Shown one piece after another: positions 37,201 through 45,099 of a stretch of DNA of 64,000 nucleotides. A program made the position numbers and the translations under genes. Position 1 is the stretch's first letter. Each line of letters starts with the position of its first letter. The stretch spans positions 24,366-88,365 of the forward strand of contig CATKXW010000005.1 of NCBI GenBank assembly GCA_949840905.1, read 5' to 3'. The notes below the pieces were generated by a model. The model was not told the DNA's origin, made no database searches, and worked only from the letters and a program-made list of their open reading frames with translations. Origin of the DNA: an uncultured Eggerthellaceae bacterium. Its GTDB lineage: Bacteria; Actinomycetota; Coriobacteriia; Coriobacteriales; Eggerthellaceae.

Positions 37201-39180
37201 AGCGCGAGCGTCTGCGTTCACAGAGTCTCCGTATGGTTTTGGTGCAGTGACAAACTGACTGGTATCAGCGCCCGCAATATTTCCGTCAAGTCTTACAAAA
37301 TGTTTTGGTGCAGTGACAAACTGACTGGTATCAGCGCTTCCCATTCCGCCAGAACCTCCAACATGCCGTTTTGGTGCAGTGACAAACTGACTGGTATCAG
37401 CGCCAGCTGTGCGCGATGGAGGAGGTTCTAGGCGTTTTGGTGCAGTGACAAACTGACTGGTATCAGCGCTAAGCGCCGGCGGCGCGGACGAAGCCGTCGG
37501 TTTTGGTGCAGTGACAAACTGACTGGTATCAGCGCTTGATGGCCTTCGTTATGAAGATGGATGTGTTTTGGTGCAGTGACAAACTGACTGGTATCAGCGC
37601 CGAACAACAAGTTAGAAAGCGACAAGAACGGTTTTGGTGCAGTGACAAACTGACTGGTATCAGCGCATCATCACCGTCAACATCGACAAGCTGGACGTTT
37701 TGGTGCAGTGACAAACTGACTGGTATCAGCGCCGTCGTTTTTAGAAGTGATCGAACGACTCAGTTTTGGTGCAGTGACAAACTGACTGGTATCAGCGCGC
37801 GAAGAAGAACCCGAGCACAGGCCGCTGGGTTTTGGTGCAGTGACAAACTGACTGGTATCAGCACGATGCGACCGTTTCGAACTCGGGAACGGACGTTTTG
37901 GTGCAGTGACAAACTGACTGGTATCAGCACCGAAGCGACGCTTCGCATCACGACGGAGGCGTTTTGGTGCAGTGACAAACTGACTGGTATCAGCACCTTT
38001 CGCGAAATGGCGGCGACCTGTTGCTCGTTTTGGTGCAGTGACAAACTGACTGGTATCAGCACAGAAACCAGTCGATCATTTAAAACCTCCTGTTTTGGTG
38101 CAGTGACAAACTGACTGGTATCAGCACAACCGCCCTGGTCTTCCGGTGTAGTCCAACGTTTTGGTGCAGTGACAAACTGACTGGTATCAGCACCATGATG
38201 GAGCTGCTCGGTTTTTACAGTGAGTTTTGGTGCAGTGACAAACTGACTGGTATCAGCACATGGCGCGCCTTCCCTGTTCTTTACATCGTGTTTTGGTGCA
38301 GTGACAAACTGACTGGTATCAGCACCATAGATTTTCATGTGGAAAATGCGAGCGCGTTTTGGTGCAGTGACAAACTGACTGGTATCAGCACTGCTCACCT
38401 TCGGCGATGTCGTAGACGATCGTTTTGGTGCAGTGACAAACTGACTGGTATCAGCACCCATTTCGCTCGCGAATCGTCACACTGATCGTTTTGGTGCAGT
38501 GACAAACTGACTGGTATCAGCACCAGGAGGCGATGGCATCATCGAGATGGCCCGTTTTGGTGCAGTGACAAACTGACTGGTATCAGCACTTACAACCGAG
38601 CCGTGGAGGTGACCGACCGGTTTTGGTGCAGTGACAAACTGACTGGTATCAGCACATCGTGTTGTTCGTACAAGCCCAGTCGTTCGTTTTGGTGCAGTGA
38701 CAAACTGACTGGTATCAGCACATTCTTTTGATTTCCCGCATTGATAAGCGAGTTTTGGTGCAGTGACAAACTGACTGGTATCAGCACTCTCCATCATCTC
38801 TTCCGCCCAGTCTTCGAGTTTTGGTGCAGTGACAAACTGACTGGTATCAGCACACACAGACCACTAGAAAGACCGTCAAGCTTGTTTTGGTGCAGTGACA
38901 AACTGACTGGTATCAGCACTGCGGGTTATATCTCAATAACCCCCGCCCAGTTTTGGTGCAGTGACAAACTGACTGGTATCAGCACTTGTGAAGGCGCAAC
39001 ATAAAACGATACCTAGTTTTGGTGCAGTGACAAACTGACTGGTATCAGCACCTACATCGGCTTCATCTGGGTGGAAGAGACGTTTTGGGGCAGTGACAAA
39101 CTGACTGGTATCAGCACCCTGGCATTGGGAATGCTATTCGACGTAATCGTTTTGGAGCAGTGACAAACTGACTGGTATTT
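34203..39180 (+). CRISPR. Type II-A CRISPR array, 76 repeats and 75 spacers
   Basis: Repeats are 36 nt, beginning GTTTTGGTGCAGTGAC and continuing AAACTGACTGGTATCAGC plus GC or AC. Spacers are 30 nt except five of 29 (before the repeats at 34598, 35191, 35256, 37565 and 38092) and one of 31 (39118-39148). Repeats 1-55 end GCGC; repeats 56-75 (from 37829) end GCAC. Single variants occur in repeat 31 (36180, GATGCAG) and repeat 75 (39082, GGGGCAG). The last repeat (39149) is degenerate and loses its 3' end. The leader is therefore at the csn2 side and transcription runs on the plus strand. Many spacers read through without stops in at least one frame, consistent with coding targets. Confidence 0.98.
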
Positions 39181-39621
39181 CTTACGTTCGTTGTGATGTG
39201 ATAGAGCTTTTGCGAGGTTATCCCGTTACCTGATTTCAGAGCTTTTTCGGGGAGTGTTCCTATAGTCTTGTCAAGCGCTCCGCCCGATCTCTTTCCTTGC
39301 ATCGGGCAACGCTAACGCAAGCTTCTCTCGGAGGCTTCCATCTGAACGCCGGATCTTCGGAGCGATCCTGCGATACGATGCCGGATGGTCGTGGTCTGGG
39401 AAGGTCGTCGATGCCGAGAACGAGTGCGTGCTCGTGCGATGTTGGCTTCATGATGGTATCTTTCCGGTCAGCCGGTCCTTGCAAACGTGCAACGATCGTG
39501 ATCCGAATCGTTCTCCGAAAAGGAAGAGCGTCGAATCGGCCGCGGTCAAACTCTAATGGGGGTATATAATGGGACATCGAAGATGGGGATTCCTCGTGGA
39601 GAGATAGGATGGTAAGCGGTC
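39181..39621. other. Gap downstream of the CRISPR array
   Basis: About 440 bases. Overlapping short frames on both strands have no ribosome site or recognisable sequence. A TATAAT hexamer at 39565-39570 may serve the following gene. Confidence 0.4.
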
Positions 39622-39951
39622 ATGGACGATATGGGATGCAACCTTTTTCTCACCACGGTGGGAGCGCTTATCATCATACTTTCGATCTCTTTGCTGTTAG
39701 GCTTGATCCCGGCGAACATCGCTTCGAAAAAGGGCTATAGCTTCGTGGGTTTTTGGCTGTTCGGTGCCGCATTCTTCGTTGTTGCTCTTATCGTCTCATT
39801 GGCTTTGCGCGATAAGCGCTTTGACGCATTCCAAGAGCTCTTCTACTATGAGAGGCTCCTGCAGGCGGGAGTCATCACTCCGATGGAGTTCGAGCGGCGA
39901 AGATCCGAGCTTCTTGGCCACTCTTCCGACCCGCGTTTTCCGAGCCAATAG
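39622..39951 (+). CDS. Small membrane protein with C-terminal SHOCT-like domain
   Basis: The 109 residues have two hydrophobic helices (LTTVGALIIILSISLLLGLIP and VGFWLFGAAFFVVALIVSLAL). A short C-terminal helical hairpin follows (YYERLLQAGVITPMEFERRRSELL) that fits the SHOCT motif (leader-helix, Leu-x-x-Gly-x-Ile-Thr-x-x-Glu-Phe). Proteins of this type are often membrane-anchored modulators of unknown partners. The TATAAT at 39565 supports transcription. It stands alone. Confidence 0.65.
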   Translation: MDDMGCNLFLTTVGALIIILSISLLLGLIPANIASKKGYSFVGFWLFGAAFFVVALIVSLALRDKRFDAFQELFYYERLLQAGVITPMEFERRRSELLGHSSDPRFPSQ

Positions 39952-40374
39952 TCTGATCCACCGATCGGTCTTGTTCCCTGAGGTGCTCTGCGGTTGAGAT
40001 CCTGCTCTCCGCATGCGGCAACGATAAGGTCCTGAACTGGTGGCGTGTTGTTCGACGATATCGCCCCTTCTGTGCTCTTCGTATGGAGCTCTCCATGGGG
40101 GCATCGCAACGGGCGGCCGTTCCTTTGAGTGCGAAGATGGGCAAGCGATCTGTGGATCGACGGCACGCTGCGAGGCTTTCGTAGGAAGCGTTGGGCTACT
40201 CGCTAGGGAGTGAGCTGGTAGGCGATGTCGAAGTGGGAGCGCTCGAACTGACTGGCATCGATCCTTTGACCAGGACAGTGCGTCATGAGGGGATGCCCTC
40301 GGGAATCGTTTCCGGAATACAGCTTCCGCTCAAAGGAGACGAAGAGTCGGCTGGATCGCTAGTCGGCTGTGGCG
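39952..40374. other. Gap between the SHOCT gene and rarD
   Basis: About 420 bases without a convincing gene. It contains AACTGACTGGCATC at 40246-40259, which matches 13 of 14 bases of the CRISPR repeat core, in isolation. Confidence 0.35.
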
Positions 40375-41397
40375 TTACACCTCATCATGCCGTTGCTGGG
40401 CGGGGGCGGTGAGGGGGTCTTGGGCGGTGGTCTGGGCGTCGTAGGCTCGCTGTTCTTGCTCGAGCAGCGAGGGGTGCTCGGGAGTTGCGGTGCGGGAGGC
40501 GCGGAGGGTGTCGATGGCGACGAGAGCAAGGCCGCACCAGATACAACCAAGACAGACGCCGTGGGCCACGGTGAAGGACTCACCGTTCACGAAGACGCCC
40601 AGGAGCAGCGAGATGGTAGGGCTTACGTATTGGAAGAATCCGAGCAGCGTGAGCGGTATGGAGTTCGCGGCTTTTGCGAAGAGGATCAGCGGCGCAGCGG
40701 TCACAGCCCCGGCACCGATCAGCAAAAGCGTGGTACGCCAGTCGATGCCGGCTGTGGTGGTGGCGAAGAACCCATGGGAGCCGGTGACGACCGCCGTGGC
40801 TACGGCGAGCACGAGAGCGGGGACCGCCATGAGCGTGCTCTCCACCGCTAGCGCCTCTACTGCGGGATAGCCGCCTTTCTTCTTGACGGCTCCGTAAAGC
40901 CCGAACGATACCGCCAAGACGATGGCGATCCAAGGGAACCTGCCATAGTTCAGCGTGAAGAACGCGATGCCGAGGACGCAGAGGATCACGGCGATGAGCT
41001 GCAGGGGCGTCAGCCGCTCTTGGAACATGATGAGCCCGAGCACGATGGAGACGAGCGGTGTGATGTAATAGCCGATCGCTGTCTCTACGATATGGTCGAT
41101 CTCGACGGCGTAGATGTATATGCTCCAGTTGAGCGTGATGAGGATGGCGGCAGGCAGCAGGAAGCGGATGGCGCGCTTATCGCGTAGAAGAGCGACGAAG
41201 TTCTGTCGCATCGCGACGCAAAGGATGACCGTGAAAACGAAGCACCACAGGATGCGGTGGGCGATGATCTCGAACGGGCTGACGTTCGAGAGCAGCTTCC
41301 AATAGAGGGGGAACGAGCCCCACAGGACGTAACAGAGCAGCGCGGAGAGCGCACCTCGACGCAGCTCCTTGCGAGTGTTGGATATCTGGTCGGTCAT
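40375..41397 (-). CDS. rarD: RarD-type EamA/DMT superfamily transporter
   Basis: Drug/metabolite transporter protein of 340 residues with ten hydrophobic helices. It has the RarD signatures GALSALLCYVLWGSFPLYWKLL, HRILWCFVFT, NWSIYIYAVEIDHIVETAIGYYITPL and LLGFFQYVSPTISLLLGVF. The hydrophilic tail of about 45 residues is family-untypical. ATG 41397 begins MTDQISNTRKELRRG; the frame extends to 41430 without support. The transported substrate is unknown. Confidence 0.88.
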   Translation of the reverse strand: MTDQISNTRKELRRGALSALLCYVLWGSFPLYWKLLSNVSPFEIIAHRILWCFVFTVILCVAMRQNFVALLRDKRAIRFLLPAAILITLNWSIYIYAVEIDHIVETAIGYYITPLVSIVLGLIMFQERLTPLQLIAVILCVLGIAFFTLNYGRFPWIAIVLAVSFGLYGAVKKKGGYPAVEALAVESTLMAVPALVLAVATAVVTGSHGFFATTTAGIDWRTTLLLIGAGAVTAAPLILFAKAANSIPLTLLGFFQYVSPTISLLLGVFVNGESFTVAHGVCLGCIWCGLALVAIDTLRASRTATPEHPSLLEQEQRAYDAQTTAQDPLTAPAQQRHDEV

Positions 41398-41539
41398 AGG
41401 GTGATTATAGTCTCGTTCGCAGCGCAGCACCCCGTGAGCTCTCGGCTATTTGTCGGATCAGGCTAGGAACTCCGTAGGCGTGCTCTTTCGGTCGTTCTCT
41501 CTCAGCCTCAGTCTCAGCCGCAAAGCCGCTCGCGCGGGC

Positions 41540-42421
41540 TCACAGGGCCGAAGTTCGATCGCGGCGCAGCTGCCAGAAGGCGACGGCGCTGGCAGCTGCC
41601 ACGTTCAGGGAATCGACGTCGTGATGCATGGGAATGCGCACCGAATGGTCCGCCGCTTCGATGGTGGCGGCACTGAGCCCTTCGCCCTCGGTGCCGAGAA
41701 CGATAGCGAGACAATCCTCGTCGTTCAGGCGCGGGTCGTCGAGCGGGATGGAGGCCGGGGAAAGGGCCATAGCGGCCACAGCGAAGCCGGCCTCGTGGAG
41801 CAGCGGGATCCCACTGCGCGTCCATCCGCCAGCGCGTGCGACGTTGCCGTGGGCGTTCGAGTCCGTGACGTCATCACCGAGCCTCGTCCAAGGCACCTGG
41901 AACACTGCGCCCATGGAGACGCGCACCGCACGCCGATAGAAAGGATCGTAGCAGCCGGGGGTCACGAACACCGCGTCCAGTCCGAGGGCGGCAGCGCTAC
42001 GGAAGATGGCGCCCACGTTCGTGTGATTGGTGATGTCTTCGAGCACGGCGACCCGATGGGCGTGCTCTAGCAGTTCATGCGGCTCGGGAAGCGATGGGCG
42101 GCGGAAGGCAGCCAGGGCTCCCCGGGTCAGCTCGAAGCCGGTCAGGGTCTTTAACTGGGCGGCGCGGCCGACGAGGACGGGCGCTTGAGGATAGGTGGTC
42201 TCGAAGCGCGCGATCAGCGTGCTCTCCTTCTCAAGGTGCTTGTCGCTCACCAATAGCGAGAGGGCCTCTAGCCCCGCATCAAAGGCTCGCTCGATCACCT
42301 TCGCTGACTCAGCGATCAGCACCCCGCGCTCCGGTTCCAGCTTGTTGCGCAGCTGAGCGTCGGTCAGACGCGCATAGACATCCAACCGCGAATCGTCGAG
42401 GCTGTCGACCATGACGATCAT
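41540..42421 (-). CDS. SpoU/TrmH-family RNA 2'-O-methyltransferase
   Basis: SAM-dependent methyltransferase with the trefoil-knot fold, probably acting on tRNA or rRNA. The 293 residues comprise an N-terminal substrate-binding domain (RGVLIAESAKVIERAFDAG) and the SPOUT core. Motif 1 is NHTNVGAIFRSAAALG, motif 2 IVLGTEGEGLS, and motif 3 IPMHHDVDSLNVAAASAVAFWQ. ATG 42421 lies 8 bases beyond the stop of the upstream PH-domain gene, so the three minus-strand genes 44761-41540 form an operon. The particular RNA target is not determinable. Confidence 0.88.
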   Translation of the reverse strand: MIVMVDSLDDSRLDVYARLTDAQLRNKLEPERGVLIAESAKVIERAFDAGLEALSLLVSDKHLEKESTLIARFETTYPQAPVLVGRAAQLKTLTGFELTRGALAAFRRPSLPEPHELLEHAHRVAVLEDITNHTNVGAIFRSAAALGLDAVFVTPGCYDPFYRRAVRVSMGAVFQVPWTRLGDDVTDSNAHGNVARAGGWTRSGIPLLHEAGFAVAAMALSPASIPLDDPRLNDEDCLAIVLGTEGEGLSAATIEAADHSVRIPMHHDVDSLNVAAASAVAFWQLRRDRTSAL

Positions 42422-42429
42422 AGGGTCGC

Positions 42430-44241
42430 TCAGCGCTCTGCCGTCGCGGTTCGATTCCCGCCGGGCTTCGTCCAATCGAGCCAGGCGAGAGCATCGGCCT
42501 CGCGAGCATCTATCAGTCGCACGGTGGTGCCGCCCACTCCTGCGGCGGTGCGGGCGTGGATGCTGGCGGTGCGGGCGGCTCGTTGGAAGGGATTGGTCTT
42601 GGTGTAGCCGAACTGTATCTTGTTGCGCGGGAAGCTGACGGTGACGGTGGAGAATCCGCCATTGGTCACGCTCATGAAGCGCTCATTCATGGCGAAGGAG
42701 CTCTCCCGGAACCAGAGCACCGATCCGATGATGTCGAGCACGAGCAGCACGGCGGCCAGCGCGTAAAGGCCGGTCGCGATCGCATCGGTCCATCCGAGCA
42801 TCACGACACCGTCGTCGACGGCAAGGTCGCCGTCGATCCCCGCTAGGCAATGCATGAGCAGCTGTAGAGCGAGCGTGCAGACAGCTAGCCAGAAACCGCC
42901 CCCTTGCCACAGGCAGCGACGTATGAGGCCGCGCCGCAGGGCCACCGGTGCCACAGCTATGGGCTCATCGGGCAGCTCGGCGAACTCGGGCAGCAGCCCG
43001 CGCAGTATCTCGGGCACCCGATCCTTCTTCACGAACGGATGGATCACCACGCCTCGTTGGGCGAGGCCGTTTGCGGAGCTGTTATCTTCGGAGTCGTTGC
43101 CGGCATCCACTTTCCCCAAGGTGATCTCGCAGTAGCCCATCAGGCGTCGGATGAACGACTGTCTCACTTCTACCGACTGGATGCGCTCTACGCTCACGCC
43201 CTGGAACTGATGCTGAAGCAGCCCGCGCTCCACTTCGATGCGGTCATCGCGTCGACGGGCATGAAAGCCGCCATAGGAGAGGCAGGTGGACAGTATGGAC
43301 AGCGCCCAGCCCACCAGAGAGACCGCGATGATGGCTCCTGCGACCCAGGCTGCTATGACCGGCGCGCTTTGCTGGGCCGCCATGCTCGTGGCCATCTCGA
43401 CCACGTGGTTGCTGGATGAGGGGAACAGGTCGAAGAGCCCCGCGACCACCTGTAGCACAGCCACGACGACCACGGCCACGATGGCTATGAAGCTGGCATT
43501 GCCCGACAGGCCGCTCAGCAGCAGCTCCTTGTTCGAAAGGCCGTACTCGTAGCTCACCGTTCCGGTGAACACGGCTTCGCCCGCGAACACGCCTCCCACT
43601 TGCTGCCATGCCTCATCGCCCACATCGAGGATGTTCGCGGTGCCCGGTACCGTCGCGCTCGCCGTGGGCGCGCTCGTGGGGGCGTTGGATGGGAGGGGCA
43701 TCGGCGCGTCTCCGCCCTGGGTGGCCCACTGCTTGCGGGCGAACAGCTCGCGGCGCAGGGTCTCTGCCTGGTTCTTCGACACATAGGGGATGATGATGGC
43801 CTTGTTGCTCGAGCCTCCTGCTGTGTCGATGGAAACGCTGCATACGCCGAAGATGCGCTGCAGCAGGGTCGCTTTCTGATCGACCGATTGGATGCGCTGG
43901 TAGGGCACGTGCACGCGCTTCTTGTTGAAGATGCCAGAGTATACGTTGAACTCGCTCGGCCCCACTTCATAATACAGGTGCTTGTACGACCAGGCGCGCG
44001 TCGCTACTACGATGCCGAACAGCACCAGCAAGCCTAGCGCGGCGAGCCCGATGATGATCGGCACTGCCATCGCATCGCGAAGGCTCATGCGGCTGCCGAC
44101 CTCGGCGATGAAGCCGATGATGGATGACATGGCCGAGATGGCCACGGCCACGACGACGATGAAGAACGCTTGCAAGCCGCCCAGCCAGATGTAGCTGTGG
44201 TGCACGTGCTGACGGGCACCCTCGTTGTTCGTTGCGGCCAT
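42430..44241 (-). CDS. YdbT-like membrane protein with repeated bacterial PH (bPH2) domains
   Basis: The 603 residues carry several membrane helices in pairs (IWLGGLQAFFIVVVAVAISAM, IIGLAALGLLVLFGIVVAT, and further pairs near 300, 360 and 510) and three bPH2 modules. Module cores read VYSGIFNKKRVHVPYQRIQSVDQKATLLQRIFG, VERGLLQHQFQGVSVERIQSVEVRQSFIRRLMG and NGGFSTVTVSFPRNKIQ. The start follows the YdbS stop by one base. It probably works with the YdbS-like protein as an envelope complex; in Bacillus this pair affects bacteriocin sensitivity. Confidence 0.85.
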   Translation of the reverse strand: MAATNNEGARQHVHHSYIWLGGLQAFFIVVVAVAISAMSSIIGFIAEVGSRMSLRDAMAVPIIIGLAALGLLVLFGIVVATRAWSYKHLYYEVGPSEFNVYSGIFNKKRVHVPYQRIQSVDQKATLLQRIFGVCSVSIDTAGGSSNKAIIIPYVSKNQAETLRRELFARKQWATQGGDAPMPLPSNAPTSAPTASATVPGTANILDVGDEAWQQVGGVFAGEAVFTGTVSYEYGLSNKELLLSGLSGNASFIAIVAVVVVAVLQVVAGLFDLFPSSSNHVVEMATSMAAQQSAPVIAAWVAGAIIAVSLVGWALSILSTCLSYGGFHARRRDDRIEVERGLLQHQFQGVSVERIQSVEVRQSFIRRLMGYCEITLGKVDAGNDSEDNSSANGLAQRGVVIHPFVKKDRVPEILRGLLPEFAELPDEPIAVAPVALRRGLIRRCLWQGGGFWLAVCTLALQLLMHCLAGIDGDLAVDDGVVMLGWTDAIATGLYALAAVLLVLDIIGSVLWFRESSFAMNERFMSVTNGGFSTVTVSFPRNKIQFGYTKTNPFQRAARTASIHARTAAGVGGTTVRLIDAREADALAWLDWTKPGGNRTATAER

Positions 44242-44242
44242 G

Positions 44243-44761
44243 TTACACATCCTCGCGAGCCAGGCGAGCCAGTTCAGCGGCCTTGTCGCGCAGCAGCTCT
44301 GCGTCCTGGGTGCGCAGGCCAGGGATCTCATGCTCGCCGGCAGCCGTGGCCACGGTCACGCTGGCCAGACCGAAGGCGCGCAGGATGGGTCCTTGGCGCG
44401 TGTCGGTGTTCTGCACGCGGATGAACGGGATGACGTAGTGCTTGCGCCACACGATGCCCTTGCGGATCTCGAGGTAATCCTCGCTCACTCGATAGCGCCA
44501 CCGCGCATAGCGAATGGACGGCAGAACGCCGAGGAACACCACGAGCAGCGCGACAGCCGCTATGACCTCTAGCAACATCACGGTTCCTGCCCAGGCTGCA
44601 TCCTCGTCGGCGGCGAGCAGGACGATGAGGAACGGTACGATGCATATGATGGCGCATACCACGATCCAAAGGGCGTCGTTGATGCGCCATACGCTCTTGA
44701 TGCGCGGGTCGAGCTTGCTCTCGGACGCGCTTTGAGAGGGCAGGGTGGACGATTCTTGCAT
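44243..44761 (-). CDS. YdbS-like membrane protein with a bacterial PH domain
   Basis: The 172 residues have two membrane helices (LWIVVCAIICIVPFLIVLLA and VMLLEVIAAVALLVVFLGV) and one bPH2 domain (YRVSEDYLEIRKGIVWRKHYVIPFIRVQNTDTRQGPILRAFGLASVTV). It is the first gene of the ydbS-ydbT-spoU unit, transcribed away from the trp attenuator region. Confidence 0.85.
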   Translation of the reverse strand: MQESSTLPSQSASESKLDPRIKSVWRINDALWIVVCAIICIVPFLIVLLAADEDAAWAGTVMLLEVIAAVALLVVFLGVLPSIRYARWRYRVSEDYLEIRKGIVWRKHYVIPFIRVQNTDTRQGPILRAFGLASVTVATAAGEHEIPGLRTQDAELLRDKAAELARLAREDV

Positions 44762-44810
44762 GATGGGAGGCCGCCTTTCTCTTCGGTGAGAACAGTATAC
44801 GGTTTTCTCG

Positions 44811-44838
44811 TTGATGCTCCGACGTGATGTGCTATAGT
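44811..44838 (+). promoter_or_regulatory. Promoter of the trpB2 leader transcript
   Basis: TTGATG (44811-44816), 16 bases, then TATAGT (44833-44838), about 40 bases before the leader peptide start. Confidence 0.6.
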
Positions 44839-44876
44839 GCTTCCAGTCGATGACACGAAGAGAAAGTCACCACCGA

Positions 44877-44969
44877 ATGACCTACAACGCCGCACAGCTC
44901 GTTTCGCTCGCAGGGATCCCTGCGACGTGTGCGCGTGCTTGGTGGTGGTGCAAAGGAATACTCAGGTAG
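44877..44969 (+). CDS. trpL: trp leader peptide (three consecutive Trp codons)
   Basis: A 30-codon frame reading MTYNAAQLVSLAGIPATCA, then RAWWWCKGILR and TAG. The three TGG codons at 44940-44948 are the hallmark of a trp attenuator leader. Its stop codon lies inside the antiterminator strand (44965-44976), so a ribosome stalled at the Trp codons would leave that strand free, whereas one reaching the stop would cover it. AGAGAAAG precedes the ATG. The frame is too short for routine gene calling. Confidence 0.88.
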   Translation: MTYNAAQLVSLAGIPATCARAWWWCKGILR

Positions 44970-45034
44970 GTTATCGAAGTTCACTTTGCGCTCGCTCGAT
45001 CTGAAGCTCTCGGTAATCTACCGGGAGCTTTTTT
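44965..45034 (+). promoter_or_regulatory. trp attenuator: antiterminator and intrinsic terminator
   Basis: Terminator: AAGCTCTCGGTA (45004-45015) pairs with TACCGGGAGCTT (45019-45030), one wobble, followed by TTTT. Antiterminator: GGTAGGTTATCG (44965-44976) pairs over 12 bp (two wobbles) with CGGTAATCTACC (45011-45022), which would break the terminator stem. A possible protector strand, ACCTAC, lies at 44880-44885 and pairs with GTAGGT. The order leader peptide, antiterminator, terminator, gene is classical. Confidence 0.85.
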
Positions 45035-45099
45035 CATGGATGAGACCAGCGCAGCCGCCCCTGTTCCGGAAAGGTCCCGCGAAGAAAGGAAGGAAGACC

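Noticed and set aside
34161..38857. Many open frames on both strands across 34-39 kb with repeated peptides such as ADTSQFVTAPK, ALIPVSLSLHQN and FWCSDKLTGISA
   Set aside because: They are translations of the CRISPR repeat; the 66-bp period is divisible by three, which keeps frames open.
39260..39577. Overlapping 90- to 105-codon frames on both strands right of the array
   Set aside because: No ribosome site, no recognisable sequence and mutual overlap; treated as non-coding.
40246..40259. AACTGACTGGCATC, similar to the CRISPR repeat core
   Set aside because: A single partial match without spacing or further repeats 1.1 kb beyond the array; most likely chance or a very old remnant.
42446..42462. 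GGTTCGATTCCCGCC, a tRNA T-arm-like string
   Set aside because: It lies inside the coding end of the YdbT-like gene and has no acceptor, D or anticodon arms around it.
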